A stretch of DNA of 64,000 bases from Phytopseudomonas daroniae (GTDB taxonomy: Bacteria; Pseudomonadota; Gammaproteobacteria; Pseudomonadales; Pseudomonadaceae), in the NCBI RefSeq assembly GCF_004327285.1, contig NZ_QJUI01000007.1:185762-249761 (forward strand). The letters are read 5' to 3'. The notes under the pieces were generated by a model. That model was not told the origin of the DNA. It did no database searches and was given only the letters and a program-made list of their open reading frames with translations. Every line of letters starts with the position of its first letter. The first letter of the stretch is position 1. Positions 17,037-26,020 of the stretch are shown here, piece after piece. The position numbers and the translations under genes are program-made.

Positions 17037-18674
17037 ATGCATAGACGTAACCTTCTGAAAGCCTCCATGATGATGGCCGCTTGTGCCGGTCTTCCTGCCG
17101 GGCTGTTCAGCCTGCGCAGCTTCGCTGAAACTGCCGATGGTGAGGCCGAAGCATTCGATTTCAAACAGTTGCAGGCTCGCGCCAAGCGCATGGCCGGTAG
17201 TGCCTACAAGAGCACCGCCGAGGTGTTGCCCAAGACCCTCGCCGAGCTGACCCCACAGCAGTTCAACGCCATCCAGTACGACCCGGCGCATTCGCTGTGG
17301 AACGAGCTGGGCGGTCAATTGGATGTGCAGTTCTTTCATGTCGGCATGGGTTTTCGTCAGCCGGTGCGCATGCATGCCGTCGACGCCAAGAGCCGGGTTG
17401 CCCGGGAAGTGCATTTCCGCCCGGAACTGTTCGAGTACGGCAAGAGCGGAGTGGATGTGGCGCAGCTCAAGGGTGACCTGGGCTTCGCCGGACTCAAGGT
17501 GTTCAAGCAGCCGAATATCGCCAAGTACGACATCCTGTCCTTCCTGGGGGCCAGTTACTTTCGCGCGGTGGACAACACCGGCCAGTATGGTTTGTCGGCC
17601 CGTGGCCTGGCGATCGATACCTTCACCGATACGCCGGAAGAGTTTCCCGATTTCACCGAGTTCTGGTTCGAGACGCCGGACAAGGACGCCACCCGTTTCG
17701 TCCTGTATGCGCTGCTCGATTCGCCGAGTGCCACCGGTGCCTTCCGCTTCGATATCGACTGCCAGGAAACCCAGGTGGTGATGGATATCGATGCTCACAT
17801 CAACGCGCGCAAGGCGATCAAGCAGCTCGGTATCACGCCGATGACCAGCATGTTCGCCTGCGGCGGCCACGAGCGACGCATGTGCGATTTCATCGCCACC
17901 GCCATCCACGACAGTGATCGCCTGTCCATGTGGCGCGGTAATGGCGAGTGGGTCTGCCGGCCACTGAACAACCCGGAAAAGCTGCAGTTCAACGCGTTTG
18001 CCGATACCAACCCGAAAGGCTTCGGCCTGGTGCAGAGCGATCACGACTTCAAGTCCTATCAGGACACCGTGGTCTGGTACAGCCGTCGGCCGAGCCTGTG
18101 GGTCGAGCCGACCACCCAGTGGGGAGAGGGCAGCATCGACCTGATGGAAATCCCCACCACCGGCGAGACCATGGACAACATCGTCTGCTTCTGGAACCCC
18201 AAGCAGGCCATCGAGCCCGGCACCTCGCTGAACTTCGGCTACAAGCTCTACTGGGCCGCACTGCCGCCGGTCAAACCGACCCTGGCGCAGGTGCTCGCCA
18301 CCCGTTCCGGCATGGGTGGTTTCACCCTCGGCTGGGCGCCCGGCGAACACTGGCCAACGGTCTGGGCACGGCGTTTCGCCATCGATTTCACCGGTGGCCC
18401 GCTGGAGAAAATGGACTGGAAAGAGCGCATCGAAGTGGTGGTCGAGGCCTCCCACGGCGAAGCCAAGGATTTCAATATCCTCGCTTTGCATCCGGAGCTC
18501 ACCGGTTTCCGCGCCCAGTTCGACTGGTTCCCGACCAGCGACAGCGTCGAGCCGGTGAACATGCGCGCCTACCTGCGCCGGGTCGACAACAAGGAAGTGC
18601 TCAGCGAAACCTGGCTGTACCAGTACTTCCCGCCAGCGCCGGCAGAGCGTCGCTACCCGGATACGCCAAGCTGA
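17037..18674 (+). CDS. opgD: Glucans biosynthesis protein D (OpgD/MdoD)
   Basis: Periplasmic protein of 545 residues for osmoregulated periplasmic glucan synthesis or trimming, paralogous to OpgG. The N-terminus has a twin-arginine signal ([18 protein letters not shown]...), which is the hallmark that separates OpgD from Sec-exported OpgG. The body has the MdoG-type beta-sandwich sequence ([44 protein letters not shown]-like [19 protein letters not shown]). The long upstream gap suggests its own promoter. No operon partner is evident. Confidence 0.93.
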   Translation: MHRRNLLKASMMMAACAGLPAGLFSLRSFAETADGEAEAFDFKQLQARAKRMAGSAYKSTAEVLPKTLAELTPQQFNAIQYDPAHSLWNELGGQLDVQFFHVGMGFRQPVRMHAVDAKSRVAREVHFRPELFEYGKSGVDVAQLKGDLGFAGLKVFKQPNIAKYDILSFLGASYFRAVDNTGQYGLSARGLAIDTFTDTPEEFPDFTEFWFETPDKDATRFVLYALLDSPSATGAFRFDIDCQETQVVMDIDAHINARKAIKQLGITPMTSMFACGGHERRMCDFIATAIHDSDRLSMWRGNGEWVCRPLNNPEKLQFNAFADTNPKGFGLVQSDHDFKSYQDTVVWYSRRPSLWVEPTTQWGEGSIDLMEIPTTGETMDNIVCFWNPKQAIEPGTSLNFGYKLYWAALPPVKPTLAQVLATRSGMGGFTLGWAPGEHWPTVWARRFAIDFTGGPLEKMDWKERIEVVVEASHGEAKDFNILALHPELTGFRAQFDWFPTSDSVEPVNMRAYLRRVDNKEVLSETWLYQYFPPAPAERRYPDTPS

Positions 18675-18793
18675 GGCCGAACGCCCTCACGTGAAGCGAG
18701 GCGTGGCAGACGCTCCCTTTGGGCGGCGCTCTGCCCACGCTTCCGGTCGGCCTGATAGACTGGTGCACTTTCCCGAATTCCAAGAAGTGCGCC

Positions 18794-19345
18794 ATGGCCC
18801 AGCCGTCCACGACCTACAAGATCGATCTGAACCTCACTGATATCGATCGCAGTATCTACGAGAGTCTGCGTTTCACCGTGGCCCGCCATCCCTCGGAAAC
18901 CGAGGAGCGTCTGGCGGCGCGGTTGATCGCGTATGCCCTGTTCTATCAGGAGCATCTGGCTTTCGGTCGCGGCCTGTCGGACGTCGACGAGCCGTCATTG
19001 TGGGAAAAGAGCCTGGACGGTCGCGTGCTGCACTGGATCGAGGTCGGTCAGCCGGACAGCGAGCGCATCACCTGGTGCTCGCGGCGTACCGAGAAGTTCA
19101 GCCTGGTGGCCTACGGTAACCTGCGCGTGTGGCAGACCAAGTGCCTCGACCCGGTGCGTACTCTGAAGAACATCAATGTGGTCGCCCTGGATCAGGAAGC
19201 GTTGGCCGATCTCTCCCTGGATCTGCCCCGTTCGCTGAGCTGGAGCGTGATGATCAGTGATGGCGAACTGTTCGTGACCGATGAGCGCGGCCAGCACGAA
19301 ATCCCCATGGAGTGGCTGGCCGGCGAGCGAACGCTGAGTAACTGA
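18794..19345 (+). CDS. yaeQ: YaeQ family protein
   Basis: A 183-residue cytosolic protein that matches the YaeQ family along its length (YKIDLNLTDIDRSIYESL, HPSETEERLAARLIAYALFY, GLSDVDEPSLWEKSLDG, HWIEVGQPD). Known members have a PD-(D/E)XK nuclease-like fold but the biochemical role is not established. The ATG at 18794 (MAQPSTTYKID) is chosen over the frame start at 18719 because the family begins there. It lies 61 bases upstream of recJ on the same strand and may share its transcript. Confidence 0.9.
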   Translation: MAQPSTTYKIDLNLTDIDRSIYESLRFTVARHPSETEERLAARLIAYALFYQEHLAFGRGLSDVDEPSLWEKSLDGRVLHWIEVGQPDSERITWCSRRTEKFSLVAYGNLRVWQTKCLDPVRTLKNINVVALDQEALADLSLDLPRSLSWSVMISDGELFVTDERGQHEIPMEWLAGERTLSN

Positions 19346-19406
19346 CCTGAGCCGCGCCGAAGGCGCGCGCCCTCCGTTTCAACCGCAAGAGTAGAATCCG
19401 ACGTCC

Positions 19407-21119
19407 ATGCGTATCGAGTCCCGCCCGCTTCCCGCTTCTCTGCCCGATCTGGGTAATCTGCCGCCTTTGTTGACCCGTCTTTACGCGGCCCGTGGGGTAC
19501 TCTCGGCAGTGGAACTGGAAAAGGGCCTGGCACGGCTGATTCCGTTCACCCAGCTCAAGGGTATCGATGCGGCGGTGGCGCTGCTGGTCGAGGGGCTGCG
19601 CCAGCGGCAGCGCCTGCTGATCGTTGGTGATTTCGACGCCGATGGCGCCACCGCGAGCACCGTCGGCATGCTCGGTCTGCGCATGCTCGGTGCCGCCCAT
19701 GTCGATTACCTGGTGCCGAACCGCTTCGAGTACGGCTACGGCCTGACCCCGGAAATCGTCGCGGTGGCGCTGACCCGCGAGCCGCAGTTGCTGATCACCG
19801 TGGACAACGGCATTTCCAGTATCGAAGGGGTGGCCGCTGCCAAGGCTGCCGGCCTGAAAGTGCTGGTCACCGACCATCACCTGCCGGGTAACGAACTGCC
19901 TGACGCCGATGCCATCGTCAATCCCAATCAGCCCGGCTGTACCTTCCCGAGCAAGTCGCTGGCCGGGGTCGGAGTGATTTTCTATGTGCTGCTGGCGCTG
20001 CGTGCGCGGCTGCGCGAGCTGGGCTGGTTCACCGCCGAACGTCCCGAGCCCAACCTGGGCGAACTGCTCGATCTGGTCGCCCTGGGCAGCGTGGCCGACG
20101 TGGTGCCGCTGGACGCCAATAACCGCATTCTGGTGCACCAGGGCCTCGCGCGCATTCGTGCCGGCCGGGCGCGGCCGGGGTTGCGGGCGCTGCTGGAAGT
20201 CGCCGGAAAACAACATGGGCGTATTACCTCGACCGATCTGGGCTTCATTCTCGGCCCCCGCCTGAATGCCGCCGGACGCCTCGACGACATGAGCCTGGGT
20301 ATCGAGTGCCTGCTCTGCGAGGACGAAGCACTGGCCCGCGACATGGCCGTGCAGCTCGATCAGTTCAATCAGGATCGCAAGGCCATCGAGCAGGGCATGC
20401 AGCGTGAGGCGCTGGCTCAGCTCAAGGATCTGCCGCTGGAAAACCTGCCCTTCGGGCTGTGCCTGTTCGAGGCCGATTGGCACCAGGGCGTGATCGGTAT
20501 CCTCGCCTCGCGCCTGAAGGAACGCTATCACCGCCCGACCATCGCTTTCGCCGATGCCGGGGAGGGCATATACAAGGGATCCGCACGCTCGGTGCCGGGC
20601 TTCCATATCCGCGATGCACTGGATGCCGTGGCGTCTCGCCACCCGGGCCTGATCAGCAAGTTCGGCGGCCATGCCATGGCCGCCGGTCTGTCGCTGCCGG
20701 CAGAGCACTTCGAGACCTTCGCCGCGGCGTTCGACGAAGAAGTTCGTCGTCAGCTCTGCGAGGACGACCTGACCGGGCGGCTGTTGTCCGACGGCGTGCT
20801 GAGCATCGACGAATTCAATCTGCCGCTGGCCCGGGAACTGCGTAATGCCGGGCCCTGGGGCCAGCACTTTCCCGAGCCGCTGTTCCACGGCGCCTTCCAA
20901 CTGGTGCAGCAGCGTATCGTCGGTGAACGCCACCTCAAGGTGGTGCTGAAGAGCGAGTGCGGCAGCCTGCAGTTGGACGGCATCGCCTTTGGCGTCGACC
21001 GTGAGGTGTGGCCCAATCCGACCGTGCGCTGGGTCGAGCTGGCGTACAAACTGGACGTCAACGAATTCCGCGGTCAGGAATCGGTGCAGTTGCTGATCTC
21101 CCACCTGGCGCCGCGCTGA
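19407..21119 (+). CDS. recJ: Single-stranded-DNA-specific exonuclease RecJ
   Basis: 5'-3' ssDNA exonuclease of mismatch repair and RecF-type recombination, 570 residues. The DHH-family motifs are in order: VGDFDADGATAS (motif I, about residue 72), VDNGIS, VTDHHLPG (motif III DHH), ALGSVADVVPL, and the DHHA1 motif SKFGGHAMAAGL near residue 415. A C-terminal OB-fold region follows. Length and start are normal for the family. Confidence 0.96.
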   Translation: MRIESRPLPASLPDLGNLPPLLTRLYAARGVLSAVELEKGLARLIPFTQLKGIDAAVALLVEGLRQRQRLLIVGDFDADGATASTVGMLGLRMLGAAHVDYLVPNRFEYGYGLTPEIVAVALTREPQLLITVDNGISSIEGVAAAKAAGLKVLVTDHHLPGNELPDADAIVNPNQPGCTFPSKSLAGVGVIFYVLLALRARLRELGWFTAERPEPNLGELLDLVALGSVADVVPLDANNRILVHQGLARIRAGRARPGLRALLEVAGKQHGRITSTDLGFILGPRLNAAGRLDDMSLGIECLLCEDEALARDMAVQLDQFNQDRKAIEQGMQREALAQLKDLPLENLPFGLCLFEADWHQGVIGILASRLKERYHRPTIAFADAGEGIYKGSARSVPGFHIRDALDAVASRHPGLISKFGGHAMAAGLSLPAEHFETFAAAFDEEVRRQLCEDDLTGRLLSDGVLSIDEFNLPLARELRNAGPWGQHFPEPLFHGAFQLVQQRIVGERHLKVVLKSECGSLQLDGIAFGVDREVWPNPTVRWVELAYKLDVNEFRGQESVQLLISHLAPR

Positions 21120-21237
21120 CAGGCCGTCGATCTCCCGCACCACCCATCTTGAACGTTGCCCACAGGTCGAGTGTCTATCGGCCTGTGCGTTGCGGCCGTT
21201 TGCGCAATATTCTGACGCAATCTGTAACCGACGGCAC

Positions 21238-21518
21238 AGGGTCTGTTGCCATTTCAGCACGACCGCGCCGGAGCCCGTTTTGCCGCGAGGAAAGGCACGA
21301 GCCGCGAAGTTTGGCTGGCCAAATGAGTCGGCGAGAAACGCAGCATCGCGGCAAAACGGGCCCGGCCCTGTGGGTTGCGCGGGAAATCTCGCCATGCGTT
21401 GTTGGAGGACTTGGCAAGGGGGCAACCATTCCCTGCGTCCTCCGCCTAGCGGATCGCCGCCCGGCCTGGCGTGATTTCTCGCGGCAACGCGGCTTGCGCT
21501 GAAATGGCAACAGACCCT
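21238..21518. mobile_element. MITE-like element with 21 bp terminal inverted repeats and nested internal arms
   Basis: The left end AGGGTCTGTTGCCATTTCAG(C) at 21238-21258 is exactly repeated, inverted, at 21498-21518. Inside are two further arms: a perfect 16-base inverted repeat GCCCGTTTTGCCGCGA (21273-21288 with 21346-21361), and a 15-base imperfect one (21379-21393 with 21468-21482, 13 of 15) that itself encloses GGAGGAC/GTCCTCC (21404-21410 with 21437-21443). The whole can fold as a three-way junction. No coding frame is credible and no target-site duplication is visible. It fills most of the 448-base gap between recJ and the DUF533 gene. It could instead be a structured RNA gene. Confidence 0.8.
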
Positions 21519-21567
21519 TAGGCTTCGCAGTAGATTCGCCCATTACCCTGAACGTTTGGAGATATCC

Positions 21568-22296
21568 ATGAATACGCGCGGCTTGCTCGACCAACTGCTG
21601 AAGTCCGGGCAGGAGTTGCTGCAACAGAATACCGGCGGCAAGTCCTCTTCGGGGCTGGGTGGCGCGCTGGGCGGATTGCTTGGCGGCAGCAGTGGCGGCG
21701 TCGGCAAGCGTGACAACGGTGGTATCGGCTCGATGCTCAAGGGCGCTGGTGGCGGCGCGGCACTGGCCATGCTGCTGGGCAACAAGAGCGCCCGCAAGCT
21801 CGGCGGCAAGGTCATCACCTATGGCGGCCTGGCCGCGCTCGGTGTGATCGCCTACAAGGCCTACGGCAATTGGCAGGCCAAGCAGGCCGGTGCGCCACAG
21901 GGCGAGCCACAGACCCTCGACCGTCTGCCGGCTCCCCAGGTGGAACTGCACAGCCAGGGCATTCTCAAGGCGCTGGTAGCCGCGGCCAAGGCCGACGGCC
22001 ACGTCGACGAGCGTGAGCGCGAGTTGATCGAGGGCGAGTTCAGCAAACTGGCCAGCGACAGCGAAACCCAGCGCTGGCTGCAGGCCGAACTGAACAAGCC
22101 CTTGGATCCCGCCGATGTGGCGCGCTCGGCCAGCACGCCGGAAATGGCCGCGGAAATGTACGTGGCCAGCGTACTGATGGTCGATGAAGAGCACTTCATG
22201 GAACGCGCCTACCTGGAAGAACTGGCCCGCCAGCTGAAGCTCGACCCGGCGCTCAAGGCCGAGCTGGAAGCCCAGGTTCGTCAGGATCTGCAATAA
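21568..22296 (+). CDS. DUF533 / YebE-like inner-membrane protein with TerB-like domain
   Basis: A 242-residue protein. A short amphipathic start (MNTRGLLDQLLKSGQELLQQ) is followed by a glycine-rich linker (GLGGALGGLLGGSSGGVG), a hydrophobic segment around residues 60-105, and a C-terminal acidic helical domain (ALVAAAKADGHVDERERELIEG...), which resembles the TerB/tellurite-resistance fold with its acidic helix pair. Family members sit in the inner membrane; function is unknown. The ATG at 21568 is preferred; GGAGATATCC precedes it. Confidence 0.82.
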   Translation: MNTRGLLDQLLKSGQELLQQNTGGKSSSGLGGALGGLLGGSSGGVGKRDNGGIGSMLKGAGGGAALAMLLGNKSARKLGGKVITYGGLAALGVIAYKAYGNWQAKQAGAPQGEPQTLDRLPAPQVELHSQGILKALVAAAKADGHVDERERELIEGEFSKLASDSETQRWLQAELNKPLDPADVARSASTPEMAAEMYVASVLMVDEEHFMERAYLEELARQLKLDPALKAELEAQVRQDLQ

Positions 22297-22310
22297 CCCC
22301 CCTTCACTGT

Positions 22311-22355
22311 GCTGCCGACGGTTCCACGCCGTTCGGCAGCCATATCTTCCTTTTC
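22311..22355 (+). terminator. Probable terminator after the DUF533 gene
   Basis: The arms GCTGCCGACGG (22311-22321) and CCGTTCGGCAGC (22329-22340) pair with one bulge around TTCCACG, followed by a T-rich tract. It separates the DUF533 gene from prfB. Confidence 0.6.
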
Positions 22356-22460
22356 CCTGACATGCGGCCCGATTGATGCGCTCCATCGTGCTGCCAGAGA
22401 ATTCTGAGTCAGGTATACTCCTCGGCTTTTCCGAAGTTTTACCTGCGAGTGCCTCCAGCC

Positions 22461-23556
22461 ATGGAAATCAACCCGATCCTTAACAGCATCAAGGACCTGT
22501 CCGAGCGCACCCAGACTATTCGGGGGTATCTTTGACTACGATCACAAGCATGATCGTCTCGTCGAAGTAAACCGCGAACTCGAAGACCCGAACGTCTGGA
22601 ACAAACCGGAATACGCCCAGAACCTGGGTCGTGAGCGTGCCACGCTGGCGCAGATCGTCGAGACCATCGACGACCTGACGGGTAGCCTGGCCGATTCGCG
22701 CGACCTGCTCGACATGGCCGTCGAAGAAGACGACCAGGGCGCGGTCGACGACGTCGCCGCGGAAATCGAGCGTCTGCGCGAAATCCTTGAGAAGCTGGAA
22801 TTCCGCCGCATGTTCAGCGGTGAGATGGACCCGAACAACGCTTATCTGGACATCCAGGCCGGCTCCGGCGGTACCGAAGCGCAGGATTGGGCCAACATCC
22901 TGCTGCGCATGTACCTGCGCTGGGCCGACAAGCGAGGCTTCAGTGCCGAGATCGTCGAGCTGTCCGAAGGCGAAGTCGCCGGTATCAAGGGCGCCACCGT
23001 GCACATCAAGGGCGAGTACGCCTTTGGCTGGCTGCGCACCGAGATCGGCGTGCACCGCCTGGTACGCAAGAGCCCGTTCGACTCTGGCGCCCGTCGCCAC
23101 ACCTCGTTCTCGGCGGTGTTCGTGTCGCCCGAGATCGACGACAAGGTCGAGATCGAGATCAATCCGGCCGACCTGCGCATCGACACCTACCGCTCCTCCG
23201 GTGCCGGTGGCCAGCACGTCAACACCACAGACTCGGCGGTACGTATCACCCACGTGCCGACCAATACCGTGGTGGCGTGTCAGAACGAACGTTCCCAGCA
23301 CGCCAACAAGGACACCGCCATGAAAATGCTGCGGGCCCGGTTGTACGAACAGGAAATGCAGAAGCGCAACGCTGCTTCCCAGGCGCTGGAAGACACCAAG
23401 TCCGATATTGGCTGGGGTCATCAGATCCGCTCCTACGTGCTCGATGACTCGCGCATCAAGGATCTGCGTACCGGCATCGAGCGTAGCGACTGCCAGAAGG
23501 TTCTGGATGGCGACCTCGATCAGTACCTCGAAGCCAGCTTGAAACAAGGCCTGTAA
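22461..23556 (+). CDS. prfB: Peptide chain release factor 2, expressed through a programmed +1 frameshift
   Basis: RF2 terminates translation at UGA and UAA. The gene starts at ATG 22461, reads 24 codons, meets an in-frame TGA at 22533-22535, and continues in the +1 frame from GAC at 22534, so the coding sequence is 22461-22532 joined to 22534-23556 (364 residues, the normal RF2 length). The site reads CGG GGG TAT CTT TGA C, the conserved slippery CUU UGA C preceded by a Shine-Dalgarno-like GGGGG. The body has the anticodon-like SPF tripeptide (RKSPFDSGA) and the catalytic GGQ ([12 protein letters not shown]). lysS follows 59 bases later, as in many proteobacteria. Confidence 0.97.
22521..22536 (+). 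promoter_or_regulatory. prfB: prfB programmed +1 frameshift site
   Basis: CGGGGGTATCTTTGAC: an internal Shine-Dalgarno-like G-run three bases before the slippery CTT codon, then TGA followed by C, the weak termination context. Low RF2 lets the ribosome slip and make RF2, an autoregulatory loop known in E. coli. Confidence 0.95.
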
Positions 23557-23615
23557 TACCTTTTGGTTCCGCCCCGGTGGGGCGGCGACTACCCCGTGAT
23601 GGAATCCCGACGAAC

Positions 23616-25118
23616 ATGAGCGACCAACAACCCGACCAGCAGCAACTGCAACAGGAAGAAAACAAGCTGATTGCCCAGCGCAAGGACAAGCTTGCTGTCA
23701 TCCGTGAGCAGGGCAATGCCTTCCCCAACGACTTCCGTCGCGACAACCTCTGCGCCGACCTGCAGAAACAGTACGTCGACAAGACCAAGGAAGAGCTCGA
23801 AGCCGCTGCCATTCCAGTCAAGGTTGCCGGTCGCATCATGCTCAACCGTGGCTCTTTCATGGTCATCCAGGACATGAGTGGGCGCATCCAGGTCTACGTC
23901 AACCGCAAGACGCTGCCCGAGGAAACCCTGGCAGCGGTCAAGACCTGGGACATGGGCGACATCATCGCCGCCGTTGGCACCCTGGCCCGTAGTGGCAAGG
24001 GCGACCTGTACGTCGAGATGACCGACGTGCGCCTGCTGACCAAGTCGCTGCGTCCGCTGCCGGACAAGCACCACGGCCTGACCGACACCGAACAGCGCTA
24101 TCGCCAGCGCTATGTCGACCTGATCGTCAACGAAGAGGTTCGTGAAACCTTCCGCGTACGTTCCCAGGTGATCGCTCACATCCGTCGTTTCCTCGCCGAG
24201 CGCAACTTCCTCGAAGTGGAAACGCCGATGCTGCAGACCATCCCTGGCGGTGCCGCGGCCAAGCCGTTCGAAACCCACCACAACGCGCTGGACATGGCCA
24301 TGTTCCTGCGCATCGCGCCTGAGTTGTACCTCAAGCGCCTGGTGGTTGGTGGCTTCGAGAAGGTCTTCGAGATCAACCGCAACTTCCGTAACGAAGGCGT
24401 TTCGACCCGGCACAACCCCGAGTTCACCATGCTCGAGTTCTACCAGGCCTATGCCGATTACGAAGACAACATGGATCTGACCGAGGAACTGTTCCGCGAG
24501 CTGGCCCAGAGCGTGCTCGGTACCACCGATGTGCCATACGGCGACAAGGTGTTCCACTTCGGTGAGCCGTTCGTGCGCCTGTCGGTGTTCGACTCGATCC
24601 TCAAGTACAACCCGGAAATCACCGCCGCCGACCTGCAGGATGTAGACAAGGCGCGTGAGATCGCCAAGAAAGCCGGTGCCAAGGTGCTTGGCTTCGAAGG
24701 CCTGGGCAAACTGCAGGTGATGATTTTCGAAGAGCTGGTCGAGCACAAGCTGGAGCAGCCGCATTTCATCACCCGCTATCCGTTCGAAGTGTCGCCGCTG
24801 GCCCGTCGCAGCGACGATGATCCGAGCGTCACCGACCGCTTCGAGCTGTTCATCGGTGGCCGCGAGATCGCCAACGCCTACTCCGAGTTGAACGACGCGG
24901 AAGATCAGGCCGAGCGCTTCCAGCAACAGGTGGCCGACAAGGACGCCGGCGACGATGAAGCCATGCACTTCGACGCCGACTTCGTCCGTGCGCTCGAATA
25001 TGGCATGCCGCCGACCGCAGGTGAGGGCATCGGCATCGATCGTCTGGTGATGCTGCTGACCAATTCGCCGTCGATTCGCGACGTGATTCTGTTCCCGCAC
25101 ATGCGTCCGGAACTCTGA
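23616..25118 (+). CDS. lysS: Lysyl-tRNA synthetase (class II)
   Basis: Charges tRNA-Lys with lysine. The 500-residue protein has an N-terminal OB-fold anticodon-binding domain ([20 protein letters not shown]) and the class II catalytic core, with motif 1 around [16 protein letters not shown], motif 2 [20 protein letters not shown], and motif 3 [14 protein letters not shown] near the C-terminus. The ATG at 23616 (MSDQQPDQQ) is the usual LysS start; the frame start at 23577 lies within the prfB-lysS spacer. A terminator follows. Confidence 0.97.
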   Translation: MSDQQPDQQQLQQEENKLIAQRKDKLAVIREQGNAFPNDFRRDNLCADLQKQYVDKTKEELEAAAIPVKVAGRIMLNRGSFMVIQDMSGRIQVYVNRKTLPEETLAAVKTWDMGDIIAAVGTLARSGKGDLYVEMTDVRLLTKSLRPLPDKHHGLTDTEQRYRQRYVDLIVNEEVRETFRVRSQVIAHIRRFLAERNFLEVETPMLQTIPGGAAAKPFETHHNALDMAMFLRIAPELYLKRLVVGGFEKVFEINRNFRNEGVSTRHNPEFTMLEFYQAYADYEDNMDLTEELFRELAQSVLGTTDVPYGDKVFHFGEPFVRLSVFDSILKYNPEITAADLQDVDKAREIAKKAGAKVLGFEGLGKLQVMIFEELVEHKLEQPHFITRYPFEVSPLARRSDDDPSVTDRFELFIGGREIANAYSELNDAEDQAERFQQQVADKDAGDDEAMHFDADFVRALEYGMPPTAGEGIGIDRLVMLLTNSPSIRDVILFPHMRPEL

Positions 25119-25126
25119 AGTTCAAA

Positions 25127-25154
25127 CAAGCCGCCCTCGGGCGGCTTTTTGTTG
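25127..25154 (+). terminator. Rho-independent terminator after lysS
   Basis: The arms AAGCCGCCC and GGGCGGCTT surround a short TC loop, and the hairpin runs into TTTTTG. Placed 9 bases after the lysS stop codon. Confidence 0.92.
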
Positions 25155-25269
25155 TCCGTGATTCAGCGCCTATCCTGTGAGTGGGCGCCCGGTCGGTGTG
25201 CTTGACGCGTTGCGTCAAGGGAACGGACTATGCTCGTGGCGGCCTCACGATCGTCTCAAGGAGAGCATG

Positions 25270-25821
25270 ATGAAAGCCTGGCGTGCACTGGTGATGCTGT
25301 CGTTTCTATTGTTGGGTGGCTGCCTGGTGACCTTCAAGGAGCCGATTCCGGCCAATGAAGTGGCACCGATCCCGCTGCTCGGCGTCTGGTCGCGTACCGA
25401 TGAATGGGGCGAACTGCGCTACCTGGATATCAGCCGCTCGGGCTCCAATCTGTACAAGGCCGATACCTATATCGACAGCACCGACAATGTCGCCAGCCTG
25501 CAGAGCTACAGCTTTACCGTCGCTCACCATGGGCGACGCTGGTACCTGTCGGCCGGGGTGCCCAAGCGCATGGGCGCGAATTTCGCCATCGGCGGTTTCG
25601 AACTGACCCACGACAATGAGCTGGTACTGTTCAACCTCGATGTCGAACGCATTCTTCAGGCCATCGATAACGGTGAGCTGAAAGGCAGCAGCGTGGAGAT
25701 GCCGCAGGGCGACGGCGTATTGGTCACCAGCGGGCTGGAGCAGGTGTTCGCCTACCTCAATGACCCGGCCAACTCCGATGTGTTTGTCGAGGTGGCGCGC
25801 TATCAGCGAACCGGCCCGTAA
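25270..25821 (+). CDS. Putative lipoprotein, conserved hypothetical
   Basis: A 183-residue protein with a lipoprotein signal peptide (hydrophobic core ALVMLSFLLL, lipobox LLGGC at about residue 17), so it is probably anchored to the inner or outer membrane. The remainder reads as a small beta-rich domain (PLLGVWSRTDEWGELRYLDISRSG). No characterised family is recognised. Two adjacent ATGs exist (25267 and 25270); the second has the better spacing from AAGGAG. No operon partner is seen. Confidence 0.78.
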   Translation: MKAWRALVMLSFLLLGGCLVTFKEPIPANEVAPIPLLGVWSRTDEWGELRYLDISRSGSNLYKADTYIDSTDNVASLQSYSFTVAHHGRRWYLSAGVPKRMGANFAIGGFELTHDNELVLFNLDVERILQAIDNGELKGSSVEMPQGDGVLVTSGLEQVFAYLNDPANSDVFVEVARYQRTGP

Positions 25822-25978
25822 GAGCCTTTTTACGATCTGCTGCGCGTCGGCCCTGCGGCGTTAAAAACAAGGTCGGAATGCTCATTTACAGCTAGTAAAC
25901 TCGAATGCGAGCCCAGTCCGCTTCCTTGCTTGTTTTTGCCTTGCATGGCTCTAGCTCGCGAGTTCGGAAACAGGCTCT
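25821..25978. repeat. Intergenic inverted-repeat element
   Basis: The left end AGAGCCTTTTTAC and right end GGAAACAGGCTCT are inverted copies (11 of 13 positions). Inside, AAAAACAAG near 25863 pairs with CTTGTTTTT near 25930, and TTTAC-AGCTA-GTAAA forms a small hairpin. The element starts on the last base of the lipoprotein stop codon. It looks like a dispersed pseudomonad repeat, with a related start (gaacctgttcacgatct) near 63741. No coding content. Confidence 0.7.
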
Positions 25979-26020
25979 GAGCGCCGGTTCGGCAACTTCA
26001 GTAATCCAGCGGAGATTTCC

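Noticed and set aside
19254..21425. 723-residue minus-strand frame opposite recJ
   Set aside because: It runs antisense to the well-supported recJ gene; its composition (Gln, His, Arg, Gly) is that of a complement frame.
22714..23556. prfB as a short gene starting at an internal ATG, or as a pseudogene with a frameshift
   Set aside because: The programmed frameshift signal and upstream 24 codons explain the interruption and give the full RF2 length.
23589..25100. 503-residue frame opposite lysS
   Set aside because: Antisense to lysS, whose motifs are unambiguous.
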